A stretch of 64,000 nucleotides of DNA from Calliopum simillimum (Eukaryota > Arthropoda > Insecta > Diptera > Lauxaniidae). Both the position numbers and the translations under genes were made by a program. The notes beneath the pieces are model-generated. The model was not told where the DNA came from. It worked only from the letters and a program-made list of their open reading frames with translations, and ran no database searches. The DNA lies in contig OX638371.1 in the NCBI GenBank assembly GCA_951812925.1, positions 116,769,124 through 116,833,123 of the forward strand. The letters are read 5' to 3'. Shown here piece by piece: positions 21,900-33,399 of this stretch (its first letter is position 1; every line of letters begins with the position of its first letter).

Positions 21900-24800
21900 C
21901 CAAAACCAACTCACGGTCGTCTGAAAAGTTCTAAACTTGGACGCAGATTATATTCCCAAGCTAAGGAGCATTTTTTATTAATATTTGAAAACCTGATCAA
22001 TTTTGTGAGTCTGTATGTCTGTTTAAAAATTTTTCCAATTTAATGTACAGTTCGTACAACTTCAGAGCTAAAAGTTTACACCAAATATTTTCATTAAGAG
22101 AAGAAAGAAAGAGGTTTTTGCACAGTTTTTAGTATATTTTGCAGCCTTAAGTTTTAAATAGATAAATTATTATCTTGAAAAAAAGAAAATATAGGCCAAA
22201 AAATTTATCTCTATGTGATTAAAATTTATATTTTTTATTTATATCAGTCAGTAACTGTCCAAGTAAAAATATGTTCGTTAATTTCAAACAAATTTTAGAA
22301 TGCTCAAGACCCATTTTATTGCAAAACGAAAGATTTTTACCAAAAGAGCTACAGTTTGTGATGCTGACTTGGAAGCTACTCACAATAAGGAAAAAAGAAT
22401 AATAAATTAAATTCAAAAATACTTAAATGAAAAAATAAAGAAATAAAACGGAAAATGTAATAAAACAGAGATGACGACATGAAAAAGCTTTTATCTGTTA
22501 GATGTCTGTATTAAGGCCGCGTAAAAGAAGTGGTTACTGCTGTCGTTGGCGGTGGTGACTGTAAATGTTGCTGCTGTCGTTGTGTAGCTGTTGATGACGA
22601 CTAATTAGTTTAAAGTTTTTTCTTTTAAAATGCGCTGATTCGACTGACTACTATAATATGATGGCGGTAAGTTTCAAATAAATGCTTGCCACTTGACTCT
22701 GCGAGTGGTTGAGAAAGAGTTACCTTCCATTCAAGGTACATCCAATTGAAGATATAATACATACAACAAAATTATCTTCTTATCTTTATAAATAAAATAC
22801 AAAACGAAATTGTCTACTAAATTCGGGTGAATAAATGTGTATGAGAAAAAGGTTATTAAAATTAATGTTGGCTTTTATTATATGAGTCACAATTGGAACC
22901 CTAATTGGGGCGAAAATCAGTTGTGATTAAGTTTAACATCTAAGACAGGTAACTACTAATACTCCACTTAATGTTGGGAAGAAATCATTTCGGCACTTTA
23001 ACGAGTTTCAGGCAGCAGTAGCTACGATTAATGGCAGCTGCTTTAGATTTTCTGAAATTTTTTTACGACTCTTTTTTTTTTCAAATAAAAACTTTTAAGG
23101 CGTTTTATCTATAAAAAATATTTGTATGAATTGCATCATAAATTTTTTTTTTTTTAAGCCAAACCACACTTAATGCCTTATGTATTGAGAACGGTATGTT
23201 GGACTTAAACATTTTATATTCTTGAGAAAAGAAGAAGAAGCTGCATGCAATCCTCTTAGTAATTTCTCAAATGAAAACAACAACTTACCAATTGCCGCTA
23301 TTAATCTCAAATTCATTGCCAATGTAAAGCCCTTCCAAAGCATTTCAGTCCAATTTATGATAATGACTGGTCGGCACAGCAACAACAACAACAACAACAA
23401 AAAAGAAATGCTCTATTAAGCAAATTTATGCCAACTTTTATGGCACATCATGTTGTATAAAAGCAAACTCAGCTGTGGACCGACCATGTGAAAAACCTAC
23501 TGCTGCTCCAAGGACAAAACAACAATAATAAACGGGCAGCAGCAATAGAAATGTTGGCGGCAGTAGGCAACAACACCAACAACAATGAAAAGCAGTAGCT
23601 AACAACATTTGTAACATTAACAGCAACAAAAATAAGTTGATCTAACAAATTAGATTGTTTTCCACTTGAATTCGTTTTAACGCCGACAGAACAAACCCCT
23701 TGCGCTACTAAGTACGCCCACTATGGACGCACGCTCGCTGGCCCTCCCAACAACAACAGCAAACAGTAAAAACAACAACTCAACAATTTAAGAGTGGAAA
23801 TCCAGCCAAAGCACTAGAAACAGCTTAGCTTGGCTTACTTTTTAGGTGGGCTGGTGGTGGTTGCTTGGCTCCTTGCTGCTCTCGCAGGATTCCGCTCCTT
23901 ACACACACAATCAGTCAACTGAAAATTGATGATGATAATCGCTCGGAAATTGTTATGACCACCACATAGGACCAAGTCAGTGGTACGAGTAGTGGGAAGC
24001 AGAGCAAAGCTGGAGATAAACAGTTCCCTGATTTTGCTGCTGCGTACCAATAAATTTTGCTCGCTGAATTTTCACAGATGCCATCGCTACTATGACTACG
24101 CTGGTGACAACACTGACTGGTTGGTGGTGGTGCCTTTGGAATGATGCTCCCTAAAGGTATTTACTTTTATACGTAACTGTAACTTTGGTCTTTGCCGTGG
24201 GAGTTCTTTATCTTTATTACTTTGCTGACGGATGAAATGAATTTCAGTCTACTGAAGCGAATTTTATCTGTGTTGAATGTTTTGGAGTACCTACATGGAC
24301 AGTAATACGTACGCACGATGTCTCTGGCTGTGACTCAAATGAGCGTTATTGCCATTTGTTTAACGCTGAAATGCTTCATACTTGGAACGTTTTTCGAAAT
24401 TGGTTCGCTTGAATTGCATGTTTTGGAGTCGTAAACTTTGGAACTAAAGTAGAGCAATGAAAGTAATATTTACCAAAGAATACATGCCCACACTACAAAA
24501 ACTAGAAACGAAAATACTTAAAAATAAAAAATTTACCCTCAAAGTTATGGATATATTTTGTAGTCATGGAGAGTCATTCCTTTCTCTGGGGTTTCTCTTG
24601 TGGAACCATGTATAAACTCTGAGCGAAAGGTAACAGGTACCAATTTAAGAACAAAAAATTTTAAAAAATTGTTCAATTCCGGTTTCTGAGATCTCTTAAC
24701 ATCAAAGTCCAGAAATGGCGCTCTCTCAGGAAATAGTCACGGCGTCGAAAACTCAATTGTAATCAAATTTTATATAACCCTATTTTGTATTTTTGGCTTA

Positions 24801-25300
24801 CCATTTTTTAAAAAGAGGTCGAAAAACGGTACATTTGAAAAGAGCACGACAAAACAAGACCAAAATAATCATTTTCGAAACCTTTGTTGGTGTTTAGTTC
24901 GAATCCAGTCTTGGAATTCTCACCTAAAAGATCAAAAACAGGATTTTTGAGATTATATAAAAGACGCTCGAAATTGTTTTCCTCTTTTCTACTAAATGCT
25001 TCGCATAGTCTTCGACATAACATATAGTCAAAATCTAACTAATATCGAATTGAATTGAATGGAATATTATCTTTTATTTTTAGTGGCTCATATATGAGCA
25101 TTCTCCGTGCTTTTAGTGTTAATAAAAAGTTTTCTCTTCTCTGCGTATTGTGGAAAACCATCTTAGTGAAAGGTCATATGCATGAGCTTCTTCTAAGGAG
25201 AAGACGGCTTGGTAAAAAAAGAACTTTTGGTGCATTTTCAGAGCCATCCAAATGAGTGTAAATTGTTCTTGTGAGAATAACCTCAGGAAACGCCCAAAAA
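21900..25300. other. No gene seen; CAA-rich and unique DNA
   Basis: Contains CAA triplets (23380-23402), CAA/CAG-rich DNA (23500-23640 and 23745-23790) and a slightly GC-richer stretch at 23690-24150. Overlapping low-complexity frames on both strands cancel each other as gene candidates. A 71-residue minus-strand frame at 24808-25023 is of ordinary composition but has no recognisable homology. I make no call. Confidence 0.5.
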
Positions 25301-25303
25301 CAA

Positions 25304-25380
25304 AAAAGAAATAACGCCCAAATTATTTTCATATTGTTTGTTTTAGTTTTGGGTGTATTCCATTGGGCGTTATTTCTTTA
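25304..25380. repeat. Short hairpin, 18-bp arms
   Basis: AAAGAAATAACGCCCAA at about 25306 is the inverse of TTGGGCGTTATTTCTTT at 25363, with a 40-bp loop. It is probably the end of the neighbouring inverted-repeat element or a separate small MITE. Confidence 0.55.
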
Positions 25381-25752
25381 CGCCTCTTTTGGCATATGGT
25401 CAAAAATTTCTCAAGTGAGCCCCCTAAAAAATATATTCTAAAAAAATAGGGTTAATGGATATTGGCTTAAAAGTTATTAACATATGTGCCGTGCAATTTT
25501 TTGTTTCAATAGTAGAGAAAAACAAGGCATCTTACGAAAAAAGTGCATATGGTACAAAATGCTTAGAATTGTCTAAGGAATACGTGTGAGTTTTTTTTGC
25601 AATTTTTTGGAACATAGGTAATAATTTTTTTTTTTTTGGCTAATTTTTGAAAAATTATAAAATGTCTCAGAAAATTCTGGAAAAAATCAAACGTGTTCCT
25701 TAGACGTTTCCAAGCCCCATGCACTTTTTCGTAAGATGCCATATTTTCTCTA

Positions 25753-26290
25753 CACGGAAAAAACCAAACCGTAAAAATTCATTGAAAATCCCAGTTATTT
25801 TTACTGATTTTTTCAGTAACTGTGCGCCCGTAAAGAAAAACCGTATTTTTTATTGACTTACACACAGTAAATTTTTTAAAAAATGTAAAAATAAAAAAAA
25901 ATATGTTGATTGGCGTCTTAAGACTTTTGTGTTTCTAGGCGTTGCTCTAACCACTGAGCTACTGTAGCACTTTCATTTCTATAGCTTATTATTTTATTTA
26001 AATTAAATTTCAATCAAATTTTTTACAATCTCAACCAGTAATAATTAAAATGTATTCCAAGCAAATATTGCAAAGCCCACTGGCATTTTTTCATGCGACA
26101 AATTTTTACTTCTATATTCAATAGTTTTCACTGTTTGTATCTGTACTTTTTAAAGATTAAGCCGTATATTACTTTTTCATGAGAATTCAGTAAAGTAATT
26201 GATTAACTGGAACAAACCGTAATTTTTGAAGAGATTATTATCACTTTGTGCTATTTGAAAAACAATTTTTACGGATCATTTTTTTGCGTG
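25753..26290. mobile_element. 538-bp element, CACGGAAAAAA ends, TA target duplication
   Basis: Ends CACGGAAAAAACCAAACCGT and, inverted, CACGCAAAAAAATGATCCGT. The matching inner block CCGTAAAAATT(C/G)(A/T)TT continues the terminal repeat to about 35 bp. TA is present on both sides (25751-25752, 26291-26292). It also breaks a pre-existing inverted repeat, which supports mobility. It has no transposase. An antisense tRNA-like sequence lies in the middle. Confidence 0.7.
25893..25970 (-). repeat. tRNA-like (SINE-type) sequence inside the TA-flanked element
   Basis: On the minus strand GCTACAGTAGCTCAGTGGTT followed by AGAGCAACGCC is an excellent Pol III A box and D-arm, as in a type I tRNA. The B-box position is degenerate (AAGTCTTAAGACGCC). 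A run of nine T follows at 25893-25901 and could terminate Pol III. The cloverleaf cannot close properly, so this is a tRNA-derived repeat and not a tRNA gene. Confidence 0.55.
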
Positions 26291-26350
26291 TACACACACT
26301 ATATTGCTAACAATTTTTGAACTAATATCAATTAGCCCAATTTTTTTCTG

Positions 26351-28970
26351 GGAGGGTCCCCACATATCTCTTATAATTTTTTCAGAGGCAGAAAGGTGCT
26401 TCAATCTTTATTTATTTTAAATAGGATAATTTGGTCCAAAAAAATAGTATTTTCTACCCTGTCTGTGTTAAATATTTAGTAAAAAAAATGTTTCCAAAAT
26501 CTTTGCCATTTGCTACAAAAAATCATTTTTCTTGGAAGCCTTTTTTACGTTTGAATTAGACGGCTGACTTGTGAAATTTTTGGCCATACGCATAGTACAC
26601 AGAATAGCTGAATTTCACATTATTTTTAAAATATAACTTTCTATTGATGTGGCAACACTGCCATGCTTCAGTCACACTTATTCCCTAATGGGCTAAAATG
26701 ATTGATGTGATTTTTGCTGCGTTTCAAATCTTCAGTTAAAAGATAATAACAGCAATACATATAAGTAGATGAAATTATAGTTGTTGTATTTGTTGTTGTT
26801 GTTGTTGTTTCTCTTGTATTAACATTTTTATTTGTTTATTTTTTTGTTTTATTTATTCTGCTTTTGTTTCCTTAAACATCTAAGTTTATCGCTCGAATTA
26901 CTTTGTTTTATGTTGCTGCTGCCCCTTCTGCATTTCCCCCTGCCATCATCGATTGTTGCTGCCTTCCTTCATTAGCGTGTTGACATATTGTTTTTGGGTT
27001 TTTTTGTTGTTGTTGTTGCTCCTTTCCAAATGTTTTCCTTTATCTTACAAGTGCAAATGTTGTCCTTTCTTGCTTTTTATTTCTTTTAGGTTGTTTTTTT
27101 TCCTTTTTTTCGTGTTTCCTTCTTGCTGTGTGTGTCCTGTGAACTTTTGTTTTCATTCGCTGTGGTCCTGTTCATTGATATAATGAACTGTGGAAGCGTT
27201 GACATTTCTCATGTTTTTTGGTTTTTTTTTTTTTTTTTTTCTTTCTTTTTTGTTTTGGGCAGCATTATTCCTTGTCGCAGTTAGAAATTTTTATTTAATT
27301 TATTTCAACGTCTTGTTTAATTTTAGTTTTAATTTCTTAAAACACCCAGGTTTTGTTTATTTTGAGGCTTGAAATATTTTGATGTGCCGAATATCTGGTG
27401 TCACCCATATCTTTTGTTGTACCCATTGAAATATGATGCATTGCATTTTTGATGGATTTGAATTTGTGTTTTTTGTTGATTGATCAAAAGAGTAGATAAG
27501 GGTGATATGTGTAATAGAGTGACAGAAAGAACGCACTAACTATCGAAAAGGCACTGATATTAATTCTCCCGAGAATTTTAGAGAACTTAGTCAAATTTTT
27601 GTCAAATTTTATAGCAAAATATCCCGTGAGTCACAATTAGAGTTGGAAGTATGAAGTGGAAATTTTTGCCCTTTACGAACATTCTGAAATATGGGAAATT
27701 TTACATTTTGTTGATCTACGACTCATCATTAAAAACTGAAAAAGAGGTTTGCGTATACTTTTTTTAAAAGGTCTAACCAAATCGTACCCACATCCCCCAT
27801 GCGACTGTAAGCAACGTTGTGCATTGAGACCAAGTGTTAAAGTGTGTAATTCAATACTCTCCATGTGCATGTGCTGGCTAAGGAATTTTTGTTGTTAACA
27901 ACAACAACAACAACATGAGGGACAAATCATACGATGACACGTTTACCGTTCTGTACCGTATGTGTTATTCATACGACTACAACAACGCGGCGGTAAGTAT
28001 GCATTCCTTTAACCACAACAGCCAATGTCTTTAAGACGTGGAATATCCTTTAACCGAATGAGTTGCGATTGTTGTTGTTGTTGGTTTCTCTGAGCATAAC
28101 AAATGTAGACATGGGTTGTGCAACAGAGCAACGTAGTGTGAATAAAATGTTTGTTCTGTCAGTTTGGTCTTTCGGTGCGAGTATTCGTATGTCTGTCTTT
28201 CAACCGCGTCTGTGAAACGAAAACCTCCAAGATTAGTGCACAGGTTAAGGAAAGGACATGAATAGGATGTACGTAATACGACAGCAAATATTGAATTTAT
28301 TAGATGTGTGTGCGTGTATGCACGTGTTTACACGTTGCGGTATTATGTTCAAAGGGGCATCAAATGGCGTTAAAAATGTTTGCATTCATTTGTTGCCACC
28401 ATCAAGGCCCTCAAGTAGACAGACTTTTTGCATTTATTTCTGAATAACTAAAGTGAATTATTTTTATGGTATAATCCTTTGTTTTGTCATTGTTTATCCT
28501 TTTAATTTCGGTTTTGGTCCCTCAGACCAAAATAATGAAATTAAAGTCGTTGCTTTTAAGATATCATTAATCTTTTTGAAAGCGTAAAGCAGAAGAAGAA
28601 GTGTTGTTAAGTTATTTTTCAATGAACACCTCTACCTTTGTTAACACATCTTAGCCTAATTTAACCTTTTTACCTTTTACTCGATTAATCTTTAAATTTG
28701 TGAATAAATCCTGAGATTTTTGAGAAAGCCATTCAGAGGGATTAGGAAAATTTTTAGTAAAGAGCGCAATTGCTTTAATATTTTGACGAAGACTGCTAAT
28801 AGGAAGCAAAGCAACTCTGATAACTGTTAGATCAAAAAATACCCAGTTCCAACCTCACTTTAATCATTTAATTTTTTGATATAAAGTATATTTTTAGAGT
28901 AATTGGTATCCCCAGATTACAAATCCATCATCAATAAATTTTTACCCCCATTCGTCTTACCGTTATGGGG
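26351..28970. other. No gene seen; T-rich tract with GTT repeats
   Basis: A pronounced T-over-A strand bias runs from about 26780 to 27360, with GTT triplets near 26793-26812 and 27006-27020 and a T-run at 27222-27240. It gives hydrophobic frames without domains. CAA triplets lie at 27896-27915. The rest is unique AT-rich DNA with nothing recognised. Confidence 0.5.
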
Positions 28971-28979
28971 AAAAATCTA

Positions 28980-29180
28980 GTATTCGATTAATCGAATGCC
29001 AGCGGTTAGCCTACACCACAAGTTATCGTTACGAGGCTTTTGGACAGCCCCTTTCAACTGGCATCGACGATATTTACCTTCCGACTAACGGATTGTAAAG
29101 TATTTACAAACCACGTTTGGTCGTATTTGTATGGGATTTTTGGATGTGAGTTGATTGCCAGCATTCGATTAATCGAACAC
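28980..29180. mobile_element. 201-bp MITE with TA duplication
   Basis: The ends GTATTCGATTAATCGAATGC and, inverted, GTGTTCGATTAATCGAATGC match over 20 bp and are flanked by TA (28978-28979, 29181-29182). The terminal repeat itself contains the palindrome TTCGATTAATCGAA. Non-coding interior. The TA duplication suggests mobilisation by a Tc1/mariner-type transposase. Confidence 0.65.
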
Positions 29181-29511
29181 TAATTTTGACTTAAAACTGA
29201 ACCATTCAGGTATTGGCAGGAGTTGAATTTGGTTCGTTGCCTATAAAACCTCATCATTAGTTTTTTTTTTATATATAATATAAAATAAAGGTTGATCAAC
29301 AAGGTATTTTTCTACCTCCCCCTTAAACTACTGAAGAGAGGTGGGGAAGTGGTAAATAATATTTTCGAAAAAAAGGCACTAACTATCTTTATGATATAAG
29401 TTACTTTCGAACTCGTAGTTTAAAACATTATTGAAAATGGATAATTTTATTGTTCGAGTGATCGAAAAGCAGTGGTATATGAGCTAAAGCTTTCAGAACC
29501 AACGGGACATA

Positions 29512-30162
29512 CAGTGACTCATGAAATTGATCACGCTTTGGCAATGAATGCAAGCAACTAACAAAAATTTTGAAATGGGTTTGTATTTTAAATGTATCTT
29601 TATTTTGGTAGAACTGCATTAAGTAAATGAAATTAAACAAGGAACACATTCCATGAAAACTCTTCCTTAAAAAAATATTAGAACAAAATCAAAAATACTC
29701 AACGTGATCAATTTTGTGACTTCACATTATGAACCTCGGAAACTAATGTTAATATTTTGTATAGCCTTCTAGTGCATCAATAACTGCTTTTATTCTTCTG
29801 GGCATACTATCTAGAAGAGTTTCACAAATTTCTGGAGCAATAGCATCCCAAGCATTTTTATTTTTGGGGCAAAATTCATTAAGAGTACCAGTTTCACCTT
29901 CCATTGATTTTCTCAATATGCCCCATAGGTGCTCAATTGCATTGAGGCCTAAAAGATTGCAAGAGCCATTTTAACTTTGTTAATCCATTATTTAAAAGCC
30001 ATTTTTGGGTCCCTTTTGCAGTGTATTTCGGATCATTGTCCTGCTGAAAGACAATATTCGAAGCATTAACCTTCAAATTTTGTAAAGTACCGAGCAAATG
30101 ACAAACTTTTTGTTAGTTGTTTGCATTCATTGCCAAAGCGTTATCAATTTCATGAGTCACTG
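29512..30162 (-). mobile_element. Tc1-like transposon, internally deleted, 651 bp
   Basis: Terminal inverted repeats CAGTGACTCATGAAATTGAT at 29512 and the same inverted at the right end match for about 55 bp. TA is duplicated on each side (29510-29511, 30163-30164). The interior carries the C-terminal half of a Tc1-like transposase on the minus strand; the N-terminal half is deleted. The insertion lies immediately outside a large inverted repeat. Confidence 0.88.
29740..30075 (-). pseudogene. Tc1-like transposase, C-terminal part
   Basis: The minus-strand reading shows LKVNASNIVFQQDNDPKYTA (with the second catalytic Asp of DD34E), then KGTQKWLLNNG. After a frame break comes IEHLWGILRKSMEGE, with the catalytic Glu in the 'NPIEHLWG' block. 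It continues to ICETLLDSMPRRIKAVIDAL and a stop. The order and spacing are those of Tc1-clade transposases. At least one indel near the first block and the missing N-terminus make it inactive. Confidence 0.85.
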
Positions 30163-31826
30163 TATATGTCCCATTTGAATTTGTCAATGTCAGACCCACA
30201 TTTTCCTTGCGATTGGAGCCAGACAGGTCAAGTCAGTAAAATTGAGCTTTATATCCTCATTTTGTTTTTATTTTACAAATTTCCAGTAGCTTTTATCTCG
30301 AATACTGTTTCATAAACGGTATGAAGCGTCTAAGTTGCCACTGAAGCAGACTTTCAGACTTTAAGAAATGTCAAGAAATTTTCGATGCACCGGTTCATTT
30401 TCCTATAGGGTGCTTGGGACACCCGTGTCCCGTTGGTCCTTAAAGGTAAAAAGTAAGGTACTTTTTTTTCGCTTAAATTTCTTATTTTTGCTTTTGTTTA
30501 CATAAAATACTGTCAAAAATAATTTAGTCGATATAAATTAAAGAAAAAAACTATACAGAAATCATCCATTCATCGATGCTGAATTTAGCTTGTCTTTGAA
30601 AATAACGAAAAGAAAAACGTGGAGGAAGAAAATCAGCTTCAAAATTTAACTCAATATCACATAGCATGGCAAAATAGTTCAGTGTTGCTTTGATTACAGT
30701 GCAAGTAAGTGCGGTATTGGTTTGTTTGCAGTGTGTGAGAGTATTTCTTTAGTGCTGAAATAGTTGTTGCACTAAATATTAATAATTGTATGCTCAAGAA
30801 GTCTCTGTTTCATATTTTCCAATATGTAACCAAGCAAAACAGTCTCAATTCAAATATGCACTCCACTAATTAACACAAAATCTGGCGCCAGATCCCATCA
30901 CCATTTACGCACAATTATGCTAATGATGTTGTAAAAGAGGTCTAACACGGCCATCCCTAATATGCTTGTTAGTGTCGTTTTTACTTCTTTTTAATGCATT
31001 TTTTCTTTTCTTTTTAATTTTCTTAAGCGTAAATTGCTTTTGGCAATCACAAGAGCATTTTTACTACATACAACCACATTCAAACAATTTACTCAAAGTA
31101 TCTACATTTTGACTACTGTTTTCAGTGTTTCAGTATCTTTTTTTCCTCTGCTTTAGCTTTGGTGCTTTTATTTTGCTCCACTTGTGTCATGCGTTAATTA
31201 TGCAGTGCGTTGTTGTTGTTGTTGGTGTTGTTGTTATAAAGAGTGGTGCCATAATTGCATTCATGAGATTCTTTTTGAAATTTTTGTTATGTGTGGCGCA
31301 TTCATATGTGGATGCATGTGTCCGTCCAAGCAACCATTTGCGCGTTCATTCTTTTCAACAAAATGCTCACCACAAGCATCTTAAACGTATGGCAAAAGCT
31401 TCATCACCTTCAATAACATCACTATGTAGAGCATCATCATCACCATCACCATCATCATCATCACGTTCGACCGCAACAGCCTGCTGAAATGCATTCGAAA
31501 CATGCGTTTTATGTGTAACGCAACTCACGTACTCTTTTTGTTGAATGCTCGTACTGTCGATTGGAATAAGATATGGATACAGTAGCTTATAGACAAGCTT
31601 TCCTATTAGCCAAATCATTTGTTGCCGTCTGTATGTCTGTCTATTCACTTCTTTAATTTATGTAGAAATGTTTATTTACCTTAGGATACCAATATGCGTG
31701 CGAGTTCGTAAATTTAGGTAAAATGCTGGTGGCATCGCTGCGTGAAAAATATTTGCTGTTTCTCTCTCTTTCTCTCTATCTCTTTTTTTTTGTTTTACAT
31801 AAAAACGCTCCTTGTTTAACTTTAAG

Positions 31827-31914
31827 AAAAAACATCTCGTGTTCACATGGGATCGAACCCATAACTTCCGCATTATGAGGCAATGCTCTAACTAAGAAGC
31901 TGAGCTAATGGGCC
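31827..31914 (-). repeat. tRNA-Ile-like SINE head or tRNA pseudogene
   Basis: The minus strand reads GGCCCATTAGCTCAGCTTCT then TAGTTAGAGCATTGCC..., closely resembling eukaryotic tRNA-Ile at its 5' end, and GGGTTCGATCCC is a perfect B box. The loop CTCATAA would give a CAT anticodon. The 3' side does not pair with GGCCCAT, the D-loop is enlarged and the T-loop is one base short, so I do not call a functional tRNA. A T6 run at 31827-31832 follows and would end Pol III transcription. Confidence 0.65.
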
Positions 31915-32384
31915 AGTTAATCGTCGAATGTCAAGTGCTTTAATTAATTGGGTCATTATTAATCAAGCAAAATCTATTTTATTCAAATTTCATTTGATTC
32001 ATAGAAAAACAAAATTTTCAAGCTCTTGAGTGTGAACACATGATATCTACATATATTAAACAAATCAAAAACAATAACTAAAGCAATATTGCACACATTA
32101 AATGTGTGTTTTCTGTTATATAACAGTTTATTAAGTCGTAACTAGTAACTCCCTCAGCTATACCCCAGACATGCGCCTCAAATACACAACTTAAAGCTTA
32201 AAATAACTAAATGAACCGAAATTACATTCAGCATACAGTACGAGAAGTGTAGGCGCCTAAAGCTATGCTTTTGAAATTAATTATTACCATACCATAGTCC
32301 TATATTGAAATGAAACTCACATAAAAGTGAACCCACACACATATAAAATATTTGCAATCCCAATAGGGAGAACCCGTACATACA

Positions 32385-32530
32385 CGGAGAGAAAATCTAG
32401 CTCAAATCGTTCTGAAATTAAATATTTTGAATTGAACTCAAGTTAGCTCAAAATCATCCTAAAATATGCCAAACTTGTTTGCAATCCGAGCTCAAATTTG
32501 AGAATAATTTAAATTTTAATAAATAACCCT
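32385..32530. repeat. Repeat start of the TACACGGAGAGAAAA type
   Basis: TACACGGAGAGAAAATC at 32385 resembles the beginnings of repeats near 19356, 25751 and 36616. It is followed by iterations of AGCTCAAA (32398, 32454, 32490). The right end is not defined and the call is only by resemblance. Confidence 0.3.
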
Positions 32531-33399
32531 TTCCGGACCGCTCCTGAACCGCTGGAAATTTTGTACTTTTGTTTTGCAGATTCATGCATGCTAAGCAATA
32601 AAACATTCTAAGCAAATGTGTTTTCAAAACTTAATTTTTTTAATTCCAAGTAATTCATTCCAAAGTACAAGTTTTAACGCAGTTTTATGGATTTTATAGG
32701 TTTATGAGGGATTCATGGGGGATTAAAAGAAAAGAAGGGGAAACGGATAAATCCATAGTATTGGCTTGTATCAAAATTTATATACAAACAAAATTAACTG
32801 TGTCCGATCAAAATCGGGTCATGTTCATCAAAATTAGATATGTTTACCTAGTTCGACTGGACTATTTTCGTTTCACAAAATAACGAAATTTGGTTCAAAA
32901 TTTATCATAGATGATTTCTGTATAGTTTTTCTTTAATTTAATTTATTTCGAATAAATTATTTTTGTCAGTATTTTATGTAAACAAAAGCAAAAATAAGAA
33001 ATTTTTGAGTGGAAAAAGTACCTGATTTTCTACCTTTAAGGAGCAACCGGACACGGGTGTCCCATATTATCTAAGCACCCTGTAGGAAAATAAGCGGGTG
33101 AATCCTTGACATTTCTAAGAAGCTGAAAGTCTGTTACACTTGCTTCTTATTGTTTATGTAACAGTATTCGAGATAAAATCTACTGAAAATTAGTAAAAAA
33201 CACAAATGTTTTGGATTTGGGATCACCCTGTGGGGTCCTGAGGATATAGAGCTCAATTTTTCTGACACACTTGAATATCTATATCTATTCTCTATCTGTC
33301 TGGCTCCAATCGCAAAGAAAATGTGGGTCTGACATTGAAAAATCAAAACGGGGCATTTATGGACATATGTACAAGACATCCGGAAAATAGCATCTAATG

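Larger units (their letters stand above)
25440..26350. repeat. Inverted-repeat element split by a TA-flanked insertion
   Basis: Inner arms GCATCTTACGAAAAAAGTGCA (25527) and TGCACTTTTTCGTAAGATGC (25720) are inverse copies. The next inner blocks GTCTAAGGAATACGTGTG and ACGTGTTCCTTAGAC extend the stem. The outer left block (TAATGGATATTGGCTTAAAAG, about 25450) pairs with ACTAATATCAATTAGCCC at about 26318-26338. That block lies beyond a 538-bp insertion at 25753-26290, so the insertion is younger than the inverted repeat. Confidence 0.6.
30164..33370. repeat. Large inverted repeat, arms about 440-500 bp, spacer about 2.2 kb
   Basis: The left arm (about 30180-30600) and right arm (about 32860-33360) are diverged inverse copies. 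Landmark pairs are GTCAGACCCACATTTTCCTT / AAAATGTGGGTCTGAC, TTGGGACACCCGTGTCC / GGACACGGGTGTCCCA, and TTGCTTTTGTTTACATAAAA / TTTTATGTAAACAAAAGCAA. The spacer (30600-32860) holds ordinary DNA, CAT/CAC triplets at about 31430-31465 and a tRNA-like sequence. It may be a foldback-type transposon or an inverted segmental duplication. Confidence 0.7.

Noticed and set aside
31827..31914. Functional tRNA gene
   Set aside because: Internal promoter boxes are good, but the acceptor stem cannot pair, the D-loop is enlarged and the T-loop is one base short.
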